A stretch of 64,000 bases of DNA from Paractinoplanes ovalisporus (GTDB taxonomy: Bacteria; Actinomycetota; Actinomycetes; Mycobacteriales; Micromonosporaceae): positions 105,893 to 169,892 of the forward strand of contig NZ_JAENHP010000023.1 of assembly GCF_016834655.1 (NCBI RefSeq), read 5' to 3'. Below, piece after piece: positions 56,320-64,000 of this stretch; positions within the stretch are counted from its first letter, which is position 1; each line of letters starts with the position of its first letter. The position numbers and the translations under genes are program-made. The notes below the pieces were generated by a model. That model was not told the DNA's origin. It saw only the letters and a list, made by a program, of their open reading frames with translations, and did not search any database.

Positions 56320-58398
56320 ATGTCGTCTCGTGCTCGGTGGGTGGCGGTTGCCACCGTTCTCGCTCTCACCGTTGTTCCGGCCGCGTTGCCGGCCCAAGCG
56401 GCCGCACCCGAAGATCCACCGGCCCTCACCCTGGCCTCGGGGGAAGCGGCCCTTGTCCGGTTCCGGCTTCCCGATGAGGCCGCCCTTCAACGGCTCGTCA
56501 ACCAGGGGGCCGACCTCGCCGCGCGGCCCCGGAACCAAGCGGGAGCCGTCCTGGTCGACCTGGTTGTGGACGACCGTCAACTGGCCGAACTGACCGGGCA
56601 GGGCGCCGTCCCGATGCAGGTCATTCAACGGTCCTCGCAACGGCCGCAGCTGCGCACCCAACTGCAGGCGGCCCAGGCTGACACGCTTCAGTTCCTGCAG
56701 GCCTACTGGTGGACCACCGGCGGCAAGACGTTCCTGCAGACCCAGGTGGCCACGACCGCGACCGACGACCCGGACGTGGAGATCACCGTGACCTGGCGGA
56801 CGGCCGACGGGACTACCGGGTCGTTCCCGCTGGTGCGGTTCGAGGACTCGGGCGAATACCAGTACCACTACACGCTTCCGCGGCCGTTGCCGGCCAAACC
56901 GGTGCAGGTCACGGCCACGTCCAGTCTGGGTGGGGCCTCGCGTGCGGTCACGCCTGCGGCCTGGCCGGGAGCGACGCCGCCGGCCACGCCGAGCGGGTAT
57001 CAGAAGGACTTCGTCGACGCCTACATGACGCCGGTGGACGTGCGGGCTCGGATCAAGCGGCTCGCGCGGCAGTATCCGAACCTGGTCGACGTGATCAACC
57101 TGCCCAACAAGACGCAGGGTTACCGGCGTACGGCGGTCGCCTATCTCGGCAATCCGGCCGCGGCCGCCGTGGTGGTGGAGTCGGTGCCGTTCGGTGATCA
57201 AGGTATGAACGGCGTCCAGGTACGGACCGTCGACCCGGGCCTGCCCAATCGTCCACTCGCCGCCACGTACCGGGACCGGGTCTTGACCTTGCGTCTCGCC
57301 ACCGACGCGGGTGGCAAGGTGATCAGCACGACGGACGATGTGGCCGCCTTCGTCACGGCGCGTTACCCCCAGCGGTTCCGGGCCTTTGTCGAGGACGGCT
57401 CGGCGGGGGTTCCGATGCCGATCACCGGGCCCGTACGCCTCGACGACGGCCTCAAAGGCACCGAGGTCCCGAAAGCGCCGTGGACCGTGCAGGCGCTGCG
57501 CATCGGCAAGGTCCGTGACGGGTCGAAGCCGGGTGTGCTCGCCTACTCGCAGGAGCACGCCCGCGAGTGGGCCACTCCCCTGGTGACGCTGGAGTTCGCG
57601 GAGCGGCTGCTGGCCAACTACGCCACCGACGCCACCACCCGGGAACTGGTCGACTCGGTGGACGTGTTCGTGGTGCCGACGGTGAACCCGGACGGCGCGA
57701 ACTACTCCTTCAACGACTACAACTTCCAGCGCAAGAACATGGTCAACCACTGCACCGGCACGTCCCGCGACCCGCGCTACCGCGACTCGTGGGGTGTCGA
57801 CCTCAACCGCAACTACACCGTCGGGTCGTTCTTCGACGGGTACGTGGGGGCGAGCGGCAACTGCCTTTCCGGCACGTACGCGGGCACGGCCGAGCTGTCC
57901 GAGGCCGAGAGCGGCAACGTGGTCGCCCTGGTCAAGGCGCACCCGAACATCGGGCTGGCGATGAACGTGCACAGCTACGGCGGCTACTTCATGTGGCCGC
58001 CCGGCGCCTACAAGGCGGACGGCCGGGTCACGCTGCCCCGGCCGACGATCGACGAGTCGAAGTTCTTCCTCGACAGCGCCCGCCGGATCGTGAGCGCGAT
58101 CTCGGCCGAGCGGGGAACGGTGACGTGGCCGTCGTACACGGGACCGGTGGCCGACGTGCTCTATTCGGCGGCCGGCAACTCGGCCGACGAGCTCTACTAC
58201 CAGCTGGGCATCGACGCCTGGGACTTCGAGGTCGGCAACGACCGGTGGAACGAGACGACCCAGCAGTGGGAGGGTGTCGGGTTCCAGCCGCCGTTCGACG
58301 AGGCGCACGGTGAGTCGCAGGAGTATGCGGGCGGGCTCGTGGAACTCGTCCGGGTGGCGCGGGACAAGGCGGCCGCCGAGTCGTCGGACCGGGAGTAA
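56320..58398 (+). CDS. Secreted zinc carboxypeptidase (M14)
   Basis: The 692-residue protein has a signal peptide (about 1-28, ending AQAAAP), a pro-region with a beta-rich part (about 30-230), and an M14 domain (about 235-675). The zinc site is visible: SQEHAREW near 410 (His, Glu), then NPDGANYSFNDYN, LNRNYTVGS, MNVHSYGGYFMWPPG (His), and FEVGN near 640 (catalytic Glu). It is longer than typical carboxypeptidases, with an extra N-terminal domain. It removes C-terminal residues from peptides outside the cell. It stands alone with a strong start context (GCAGGAGGTTCG). Confidence 0.9.
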   Translation: MSSRARWVAVATVLALTVVPAALPAQAAAPEDPPALTLASGEAALVRFRLPDEAALQRLVNQGADLAARPRNQAGAVLVDLVVDDRQLAELTGQGAVPMQVIQRSSQRPQLRTQLQAAQADTLQFLQAYWWTTGGKTFLQTQVATTATDDPDVEITVTWRTADGTTGSFPLVRFEDSGEYQYHYTLPRPLPAKPVQVTATSSLGGASRAVTPAAWPGATPPATPSGYQKDFVDAYMTPVDVRARIKRLARQYPNLVDVINLPNKTQGYRRTAVAYLGNPAAAAVVVESVPFGDQGMNGVQVRTVDPGLPNRPLAATYRDRVLTLRLATDAGGKVISTTDDVAAFVTARYPQRFRAFVEDGSAGVPMPITGPVRLDDGLKGTEVPKAPWTVQALRIGKVRDGSKPGVLAYSQEHAREWATPLVTLEFAERLLANYATDATTRELVDSVDVFVVPTVNPDGANYSFNDYNFQRKNMVNHCTGTSRDPRYRDSWGVDLNRNYTVGSFFDGYVGASGNCLSGTYAGTAELSEAESGNVVALVKAHPNIGLAMNVHSYGGYFMWPPGAYKADGRVTLPRPTIDESKFFLDSARRIVSAISAERGTVTWPSYTGPVADVLYSAAGNSADELYYQLGIDAWDFEVGNDRWNETTQQWEGVGFQPPFDEAHGESQEYAGGLVELVRVARDKAAAESSDRE

Positions 58399-58417
58399 AG
58401 GCTCACATCCGTTTGGT

Positions 58418-58455
58418 GCCGTGCCGATAGTTGGGGTACAAATTATTGGCACGGC
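58418..58455. promoter_or_regulatory. Inverted repeat around the promoter of a small gene
   Basis: GCCGTGCC (58418-58425) and GGCACGGC (58448-58455) form an 8-bp inverted repeat with a 22-base AT-rich centre (TACAAATTATT) just upstream of the GGAGGG before 58476. It may be an operator for a repressor or a stem near a promoter. Confidence 0.4.
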
Positions 58456-58475
58456 AACGAACGGAGGGCGCTGAC

Positions 58476-58673
58476 ATGAAGCTCCGCCAGTGGTTCCACG
58501 ATACGTTCGACGACTGGTGGTTCCGGTCGCTGATCGGCCCGGCCCAGACCAAGGGCGCCGTGCAGGGTTGCGACGAGGGCGCCCGCGAGCAGTGGAAGCG
58601 CGACCTCGAGAACCGCAAGCGCTACACCCGTGAGCAGCGCGAACAGAAGCGCCTGGCCCGCGAGGGGCGCTGA
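58476..58673 (+). CDS. Small hypothetical basic protein
   Basis: A 65-residue protein from ATG 58476 with GGAGGG upstream. It is rich in Trp in the first 20 residues (MKLRQWFHDTFDDWWFRSLI) and strongly basic and helical at the C-terminus (ENRKRYTREQREQKRLAREG). It has no signal peptide or known motif. It could bind RNA or the membrane surface. Its end runs straight into a 48-49-bp tandem array. Coding likelihood is supported by the ribosome binding site and the Trp/Asp composition. Confidence 0.55.
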   Translation: MKLRQWFHDTFDDWWFRSLIGPAQTKGAVQGCDEGAREQWKRDLENRKRYTREQREQKRLAREGR

Positions 58674-58783
58674 CTTCCGCCGTACGGGAGTGTCAGCGCC
58701 ACCCGCATCACGTCAAAGCGCCCTACCGCCGTACGGGAAACGTCTGCGCCACCGCATCGCATCGCGCGCCCTATCGCCGTACG
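58674..58783 (-). repeat. Tandem 48-49-bp units spanning the KDG kinase stop codon
   Basis: The block CGTACGGCG[G/A]TAG or variant (minus strand) begins at forward positions 58674, 58723 and 58771, steps of 49 and 48 bp. The copy at 58771 includes the natural TAG stop of the kinase gene. The other copies repeat GTGGCGC and TACGGCGG blocks in the spacer. Confidence 0.8.
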
Positions 58784-59694
58784 TCATCGCCCTTGAGGAA
58801 GGCCAGCTCGTCGCGCGTGGGCGCACCCTCGCAGTCGCCGGGCACGGTCACCGCGAACGCACCGGTGGCGATGGCCGTGACCAGCCTGTCCTCGGGTGAG
58901 GCGCCGGCCAGCCGGTCGGCCAGGTAACCCGCCACGAACGCGTCGCCGGCGCCGACCGGGTCGACCACGGTCACCGGCAGCGCCGGCTGCTGAAACCGTT
59001 TCCCCTCGATCAGCGCCACACATCCCCGGCCGCCGTCCTTGACGATCACCTCGGCCGGCCCGAGCTCGGCCAGGGCCTCCGGCGTGTCACCCGAGGCGAA
59101 CAGCGCCGCCTCTTCGGGCGAGGCGAAGACGACGTCGGCCCGCGACACCAGGTCGCGCAGCACCGGCGCCGCGTCGAAACGGCTCCACAGCTTGGCCCGG
59201 TAGTTCACGTCGACCGACACTGTCACCCCGGCCGCGCGGGCGGTCTCGACCGACTGGAACACGGCCGCCCGCGCGCTCTCGCTCAGCGCGGGCGTGATGC
59301 CGGTTACGTGCAGGATCGCGGCGTTCGTGACCTCGTGGGCCGGGATGTCGGCCGGGGAGAGCCGCGAACCCGCGCTGCCCGAGCGGTGATAGTCGACCTG
59401 GGCGAACTCGCCGGACCGCCGGTGCCGCACCATCAGGCCGGTGAACGACTCGTCAGTGACGGCCAGGGTGCGTACGCCGGAAGCAGCGACCCGGGAAGCG
59501 ATCAGCGCGCCCGTTGCGTCGGGCCCGACCCGGCCCAGCCACGTCGCCTCGCCACCCAGCCGGGCCACGCCGATCGCGACGTTGCTCTCGGCGCCGCCGA
59601 TGCCGAACGAGAAACTCTTGGCGTGACCCAGCGGGCCGATGCCGTCGGCGGCGACCAGACCCATCGTCTCGCCGAAGGTGAGCAGACCGCCCAT
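58771..59694 (-). CDS. kdgK: 2-keto-3-deoxygluconate kinase (PfkB family)
   Basis: The 307-residue sugar kinase has a PfkB fold: GGLLTFGETMGLVAADG at 2-18, GGAESNVAIGVARLGG near 33, and the catalytic VVDPVGAGDAFVAGYLADRL near 243-262 (Asp base). The sugar is inferred as 2-keto-3-deoxygluconate because the next gene encodes a KDPG aldolase 3 bases upstream of its start. The pair forms the end of the Entner-Doudoroff branch used for uronates and gluconate. Its stop codon is within a tandem-repeat array. Confidence 0.85.
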   Translation of the reverse strand: MGGLLTFGETMGLVAADGIGPLGHAKSFSFGIGGAESNVAIGVARLGGEATWLGRVGPDATGALIASRVAASGVRTLAVTDESFTGLMVRHRRSGEFAQVDYHRSGSAGSRLSPADIPAHEVTNAAILHVTGITPALSESARAAVFQSVETARAAGVTVSVDVNYRAKLWSRFDAAPVLRDLVSRADVVFASPEEAALFASGDTPEALAELGPAEVIVKDGGRGCVALIEGKRFQQPALPVTVVDPVGAGDAFVAGYLADRLAGASPEDRLVTAIATGAFAVTVPGDCEGAPTRDELAFLKGDDVRR

Positions 59695-59696
59695 GG

Positions 59697-60344
59697 TCAG
59701 GACCGCGCGAACGCGACCGCGCTGACCGCGTGGCGGGCGCGGGCGGCGAGGGCGGTCAGGCTGCCTCCGGTGACGGCGTCGCCGACGAGCGGACCACCGA
59801 CACCGACCGCCCGGGCTCCCGCGAACAGCCAGTCGGCGATGTCTTCGATCTTGACGCCGCCGGTGGGCATGACGTTGACCTGGGGCAACGGGGCTCGCAC
59901 GTCACGCAGCCAGTCGGGGCCGAGACCGGACGCCGGGAACACCTTGACCAGCGGGGCGCCGGCGAGGTGGGCCGCGTACATCTCGGTCGGGGTGGACGTG
60001 CCGGGATAAAACGGAAGAGCGGTTCCCCGTACGAGATCGGGGTCGAAAACCGGAGAGACCAGGAACTCGGCCCCGGCGTCGGCCGCGGCCTTGGCGTCGT
60101 CGGCGGTGAGCACCGTGCCGGCGCCGACCGCCACCGAGGCGGGCAACTGGCGGCGCAGACCGGCCAGCGCCTCGAGGGCACCGCGCGCGGTCAGCGTCAC
60201 CTCCAGCGCGGTGATGCCGTTGCCGGCCAGCACCTCGGCGACGGCAGCGAAATAGTCGGCGGTGGGGGCGCGGAGGATGGCGACGATGCCGCTTCGCACC
60301 ACGGCGGCGGACACGGCGTCGAGGGGAACGCTCTCATCGGTCAC
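59697..60344 (-). CDS. eda: KDPG/KHG aldolase
   Basis: From GTG 60344 the protein has 215 residues. It is a class I aldolase with GIVAILRAPTADY at about 19-31, ALEVTLTA near 46 (catalytic Glu), GAGTVLTADDAKAAADAGAE near 74, and VKVFPASGLGPDWL near 133-146, where Lys forms the Schiff base; GGVKIEDI follows. It splits 2-keto-3-deoxy-6-phosphogluconate to pyruvate and glyceraldehyde 3-phosphate. Start overlaps the stop of the upstream membrane-associated protein (GTGA) and the kinase follows 2 bases later. Confidence 0.9.
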   Translation of the reverse strand: MTDESVPLDAVSAAVVRSGIVAILRAPTADYFAAVAEVLAGNGITALEVTLTARGALEALAGLRRQLPASVAVGAGTVLTADDAKAAADAGAEFLVSPVFDPDLVRGTALPFYPGTSTPTEMYAAHLAGAPLVKVFPASGLGPDWLRDVRAPLPQVNVMPTGGVKIEDIADWLFAGARAVGVGGPLVGDAVTGGSLTALAARARHAVSAVAFARS

Positions 60345-60934
60345 ACCTTGCGATCCTGCCCGATCTCGGCCAGTCCATCCAGGGGCTCCGATCGTGTGGG
60401 ACGTCTCAGCAGGCCCCGGGCCCGCCCGTTGAGCGGCGGCGGGGAGACCGGCGGCGTGGTGTCGATGCGCAGCTCCTCGCGGATGGCCGCCTCGAACTGC
60501 TGCATGACCAGCGGCACCTGGGTCAGCAGCTCCCGGAAGTGGATCTCGGGCTGGACCCCGATCACGGCCGCCGGGTTCATCTCGCCGTGCAGCTTCTGCA
60601 GCAGCACGTGGACCGCCAGGGCGGCGCTGCGCACCGGACCCGAGGCGAGCAGCCGCACCTGCATCAGGGCCGGGCCGACCTCGTCCATGTAGACGAGCGC
60701 GGGCACCGGCTTGTCGCCGGCGTCGTAGGCGGCCCGGAGCCGGAACGTGTCGCGCTCGAAGACCGCGAGCAGGGCCACGTACGCGGCCTTGCGCTCCTCG
60801 TACCACCTCCGGGTGCGCCGCCGCCGGCCGCGCAGATAGTCGTTACGGGCGGACACGATCTGGACCGCAGCGGCTCCGGCCAGGGCGAACACGGCGGCGA
60901 TGAGGGGCAGCCCCCACCACGGGACGTTAGACAC
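60341..60934 (-). CDS. Membrane-anchored hypothetical protein
   Basis: The 197-residue protein has one N-terminal membrane helix (about 7-28, WGLPLIAAVFALAGAAAVQI), then a basic segment (RGRRRRTRRWYEERKAAYVALLAVFERDTFRL) and a cytoplasmic helical domain. It looks like a single-pass protein with a coiled region. It is translationally coupled to the KDPG aldolase (GTGA). I do not recognise a family; the link to sugar catabolism is by position only. Confidence 0.6.
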   Translation of the reverse strand: MSNVPWWGLPLIAAVFALAGAAAVQIVSARNDYLRGRRRRTRRWYEERKAAYVALLAVFERDTFRLRAAYDAGDKPVPALVYMDEVGPALMQVRLLASGPVRSAALAVHVLLQKLHGEMNPAAVIGVQPEIHFRELLTQVPLVMQQFEAAIREELRIDTTPPVSPPPLNGRARGLLRRPTRSEPLDGLAEIGQDRKV

Positions 60935-61011
60935 GCGCTAACCGTATCGACGTCGCGCCCGCCGGTCTCGGGGCGTCGGCCGATCGTGACCAGCCGACAG
61001 AAAAACCTGAC

Positions 61012-63666
61012 CTATCCGGCCATCCGGGACAGCGCAGCGTCGATGGCACGTGACGCTTCGTCGTGCACCGCCGCCGGGGAGAGGAGGGCGCCGCGCCGCC
61101 GCAGGGCCGCCACCCGCCCGGCACCCAGCCGTTCGGCGACCGCCGCCCGGGCCCGGTCGATGCGGGCCTGCTCGGCCGGATAGACGTCGGCCGGCGGCAG
61201 AGCGGCGTCGACCAGCACGGCCGTCTCGTCGGCGCCGACCCGCACCAGCAGCACCACCAGGTTGCGCAACGCGGCCGCCCGCAGGGTGTCGTTGCCGACC
61301 TCCCGCCACAGCGCCAGCACCTCCCGGAACGAGGCCAGCGCGGCCGCCGGGTCGCCGTGCCGGCTGCGGATCGCGACCGCCGCCGTCTCGGACGCACCCC
61401 GGAACAGGCGGTCGTCGACGGTTGCGGCCAGGCCGGCGGCCTCGGTCAGCAGCTCCAGGGCGCGCTCGGGGTCGCTGTCGCCGAGCGCCTCCCCCAGGCC
61501 GTAGCGTGCCTCGGCCCGGGCCCCCGGGTTGCCGGTCGCGTCGGCCAGGTCCACTGCGGACCGCGCGACCGCGACGGCGTCGGCCGCCCGTCCCGACCAC
61601 GCCAGCACCAGCGCCTCGCCGACCAGCCCGGCCACGCGGTGCACGGGTTCGCCGTCCATCGCCCGGTAATGGGCCAGAGCCGTGGCCGGGTCGCACGAGA
61701 CGAGCGCGACGTCACCCAGAACCTCGTGGATCGCGGCCGTCGGGTGCGCCGCCCGCTCGGCGAACGCTCGCGCCTCGGCCAGGTCACCGCGACCCCAGGC
61801 GTGAGTGGCGGCGGCCGCCAGAGCATCCGGGTCGGCGGCGTGGGTGTCGGCCGCCGCCAAGGCGGTGCGGCCCCAGGCGAGCACCTCGTACTGCTGGCAG
61901 CGGTAGCCGTAGCGGTACAGGGCGGCCGCCAGCGGCTCGGCCACCCGGCCGCGGGCGACGACCAGGCGCAGATCGGGCAGCAGGCCGTCGAGCTCCCGCA
62001 CCGCCCGGACCTGCCCCGGCCCACGGAATTCCCGGTCGAGCCTTCGCACGGCGGTCAGCATCGCCTCGGCGTGCCGGTCGAACAGCGCCTCCCGCGCGGC
62101 GCCCAGCTGCTCGGAGGCGTACGCGCGAACCGTCTCGAGAAGGCGGAACCGGCCCGGACCGTGCCGCGCGACAAGCGACCGGTCCACGAGCGAAGCCAGC
62201 GTGGCCGCCACCGCCGCCCCGCCCACGACGGCCTCGGCCTGCCCGACCGTGAACGCGCCCGCGAACACCGACAACCCGCTCAGGACCGCCCGCTCCCGGT
62301 CGTCGAGCAGCCCGTACGACCACTGCACCACCGCCCGCAACGTGCGGTGCCGGGCCGCCCCCGTACGTTGCCCGCGAACCAGCAGGTCGAGCCGGTCGTC
62401 CAGCCGTTCCCGCAGTTCACCGACCCCGAGCGCGGCCGCCTGGGTGGCCGCCAGCTCGATCGCGAGCGGCAGCCGGTCGAGCCGGTCCACGATCTCCCCG
62501 ACCGCGTCACCCCCGTCGGTGATCCGCGCCCGTTCCCGGAACAGCCGCGCCGCCGCCTCCCCGCCGAGCGGCCCGAGCTCCAGCACCCGTTCCCCGTCCA
62601 CCCGCAGCCGTTCCTGACTGGTCACGACCACCCGGACACCCCGCATGGCCTCGGCCACCCGGGCCGCGCCCTCGACGACGTGCTCACAGTTGTCGAGCAC
62701 CACCACGGTGAACTCCCGCGCATGCCGCCCCGCCAGCACGACCGGTTCGTCGAGCGGCCCCGGCCGCGCACCGACCGCCAGGGCAACCGCGGCCGGAAAG
62801 TCAGCGGCGGACACGTCGGCCGCATCCACCCAGGCCACCCGCGAGCGGGCCCGTACGGTCTCAGCAACCAGCCGCGTCTTCCCCACTCCGCCCGGTCCCG
62901 TGACGGTCACCAGCCCCGGCTCGGCCATCAGGCCGGCGAGCTCACGCTGCTCCCCCGCGCGACCGAGAAAAGTCGAAAACCGCAGAGGCACGGCCGTCTT
63001 TTGCGGCTCCCGCTCCGGCTCATGCCGCAGGATCGCCACCTGCAGTTCCCGTACGGCTTCGGACGGGTCGATCCCCAGCTGGTCCACCACCGCGTCCGAG
63101 TACCGCCGCAGGGTCTCGAGCGCCTCTCCGCGCCGCCCCTTCTCCGCTTCACTTCGGGCCAGCGTGACCGCGCCCCGCTCCCAGCACGGATCCGCCGCCA
63201 CAGCCGCTCGCAGCTCATCGTCCGGCCCACCCTTCTCGCTGATCGCGGCCCAGGCCTCCCGATGCACCCCGGTCAGCCTGGTCGCCAACCCCCGGAACGG
63301 CTCGCCCTCGAACTCGGGCAGCGGCTCGCCACGCCACAACTCCAGCGCCGTCTCGGCCGCCCCCGCTTTGAGCAGGTCTTCGAACAGCAGAACGTCGACC
63401 TGGTCCCGCGCCACCGCCAGGCAGTAGCCCGCGGGCGTCAGCGTGATCAGCCCCGGAGTTCCCAGCGCCGCCCGCAGCCGGGCCACATGAGACTGAAGAC
63501 TGTTGCGGGCCGAGGCCGGCGCCCCGTCCGGCCAGAGCGCGTCGACCAGGGCGGCCACGCTCACGGGCTGCCCGGCGTGCAGCGCCAGCAGGGCCAGCAC
63601 AGTCCGCTGGCTGCCACCGGCCACGGGCCGGCCGGCCTCGAACGGCCCAAGCATCCGGACGAGCAC
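61012..63666 (-). CDS. AfsR/SARP-type regulator with NB-ARC and TPR-like region
   Basis: From GTG 63666 the protein has 884 residues. An OmpR-like winged helix (about 1-85, with VAALVDALWPDGAPASARNSL and QSHVARLRAALG) and a BTAD domain (about 90-225) make the SARP part. Residues about 235-500 are an NB-ARC ATPase with Walker A VTGPGGVGKTRL near 254 and Walker B VVVLDNCEHV near 320. The rest is helical repeat. SARPs activate antibiotic-type gene clusters; ATP- and ligand-dependent oligomerisation is the known mode. No biosynthetic cluster is in the window. The region 63667-63844 has no gene. Confidence 0.9.
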   Translation of the reverse strand: MLVRMLGPFEAGRPVAGGSQRTVLALLALHAGQPVSVAALVDALWPDGAPASARNSLQSHVARLRAALGTPGLITLTPAGYCLAVARDQVDVLLFEDLLKAGAAETALELWRGEPLPEFEGEPFRGLATRLTGVHREAWAAISEKGGPDDELRAAVAADPCWERGAVTLARSEAEKGRRGEALETLRRYSDAVVDQLGIDPSEAVRELQVAILRHEPEREPQKTAVPLRFSTFLGRAGEQRELAGLMAEPGLVTVTGPGGVGKTRLVAETVRARSRVAWVDAADVSAADFPAAVALAVGARPGPLDEPVVLAGRHAREFTVVVLDNCEHVVEGAARVAEAMRGVRVVVTSQERLRVDGERVLELGPLGGEAAARLFRERARITDGGDAVGEIVDRLDRLPLAIELAATQAAALGVGELRERLDDRLDLLVRGQRTGAARHRTLRAVVQWSYGLLDDRERAVLSGLSVFAGAFTVGQAEAVVGGAAVAATLASLVDRSLVARHGPGRFRLLETVRAYASEQLGAAREALFDRHAEAMLTAVRRLDREFRGPGQVRAVRELDGLLPDLRLVVARGRVAEPLAAALYRYGYRCQQYEVLAWGRTALAAADTHAADPDALAAAATHAWGRGDLAEARAFAERAAHPTAAIHEVLGDVALVSCDPATALAHYRAMDGEPVHRVAGLVGEALVLAWSGRAADAVAVARSAVDLADATGNPGARAEARYGLGEALGDSDPERALELLTEAAGLAATVDDRLFRGASETAAVAIRSRHGDPAAALASFREVLALWREVGNDTLRAAALRNLVVLLVRVGADETAVLVDAALPPADVYPAEQARIDRARAAVAERLGAGRVAALRRRGALLSPAAVHDEASRAIDAALSRMAG

Positions 63667-63844
63667 GCGCCGACCCTACGGCTTGCCGCCGCCCCAGCCC
63701 CACACCCAGCGGAAACCCGACACCCGCCGCACTCCCGACCCCACGCCGAACCCCGCCGCGCTGCCGATCTTGGCGGATGAAGCGCCTGCCGATCTTGGTG
63801 TAGGACAGTTCCGCCACCACCTCCCCCACCCGCCTCCGGTTCAA

Positions 63845-63861
63845 GGGGTCGTCGCAACACC
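63845..63861. mobile_element. Left terminal inverted repeat of an IS30-type element
   Basis: GGGGTCGTCGCAACACC matches the GGGGTCGT-GCAACACC-type ends of actinobacterial IS30 elements, placed about 25 bases before a transposase frame. The other end is outside the window. Confidence 0.55.
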
Positions 63862-63884
63862 TGAGTTCAACGAGGGGTTGTCAG

Positions 63885-64000
63885 GTGTTCGAGGGTTCTG
63901 GTGCGGGCTGGGTCAATGGGTTGGGCAAGGCTGAACAGCGGCGCGCATATTTGGATCTTGTGGAACAGGGAGTAGGTACCGGCGAGGCGTGCCGGCGGGT
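63885..64000 (+). CDS. IS30-family transposase, N-terminal part, cut by the right edge
   Basis: From GTG 63885 the frame is open to the window end. It reads GKAEQRRAYLDLVEQGVG then TGEACRR, the N-terminal helix of IS30-family transposases that precedes the helix-turn-helix. A TTG at 63921 is another possible start. Most of the protein lies beyond the edge. Confidence 0.65.
   Translation, partial: MFEGSGAGWVNGLGKAEQRRAYLDLVEQGVGTGEACRR

Noticed and set aside
56026..58452. 808-residue frame on the minus strand
   Set aside because: Antisense to the M14 carboxypeptidase, which has a signal peptide and full zinc site; the shadow has neither.
61063..63780. 905-residue frame on the plus strand
   Set aside because: It is the antisense shadow of the SARP gene; composition is Arg/His/Gln/Gly-rich with no domain, as expected for high-GC antisense frames.

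Overview
The window is high-GC, gene-dense DNA with many GTG starts, 4-base ATGA/GTGA overlaps and long antisense shadow frames. Gene types (SARP regulator, SigE-type and ECF42 sigma factors, streptogrisin-like protease, FG-GAP exoprotein, actinobacterial NACHT protein) point to a mycelial actinomycete, most likely Micromonosporaceae (Actinoplanes-like). This is inferred from style and content, not from a marker gene. No rRNA, tRNA, CRISPR or prophage was found. Both edges cut genes: a TetR regulator on the left and an IS30-type transposase on the right.

Layout. 0-6 kb: TetR regulator with a divergent membrane protein, a YbhN-like membrane protein whose frame has lost its stop, a lipoprotein/sigma/anti-sigma-like operon, and a SIMPL protein. 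6-12 kb: remnants of an AraC/hydrolase pair, a TetR/MFS efflux pair with twin operators, MsrA, and an unusual inactive-caspase/EAL fusion. 12-17.8 kb: lipid and membrane genes (lipid kinase, YihY, double PAP2 phosphatase, EEP hydrolase, MBL hydrolase, DedA). 17.8-24 kb: small lipoproteins, tandem arrays, a class A beta-lactamase-like protein, a 14-residue-repeat protein, DinB and a putative 2H phosphoesterase. 24-32.5 kb: soluble GAF-GAF-MCP receptor with a beta-carbonic anhydrase, two secreted proteases, a decayed sulfur/flavin locus and an alternative L36. 32.5-41 kb: two-component system, methyltransferase unit, XdhC/MobA-like pair and an epimerase. 41-50.7 kb: FG-GAP exoprotein, YciI-ECF42-monooxygenase operon, an LD-carboxypeptidase relative lacking catalytic residues, isochorismatase/GlxA pair and dienelactone hydrolase. 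50.6-56.2 kb: RtcB-PrfH RNA-repair pair and a 1225-residue NACHT protein, the best defence candidate. 56-64 kb: secreted M14 carboxypeptidase, KDG kinase/KDPG aldolase, SARP regulator and the edge of an IS.

Two signals run through the whole window. First, short tandem repeats at five genes include the stop codon of the adjacent CDS in the first repeat unit (2726, 5632, 18930, 32601, 58771). Two other loci (17.8 and 41.2 kb) carry eroded 3'-end copies of a neighbouring gene. Second, a 13-mer, GAGTTATCCACAG (one copy with G for A), occurs four times at gene borders, and two copies share similarity over about 90 bp. These look like genome-specific repeat families and are reported as findings.
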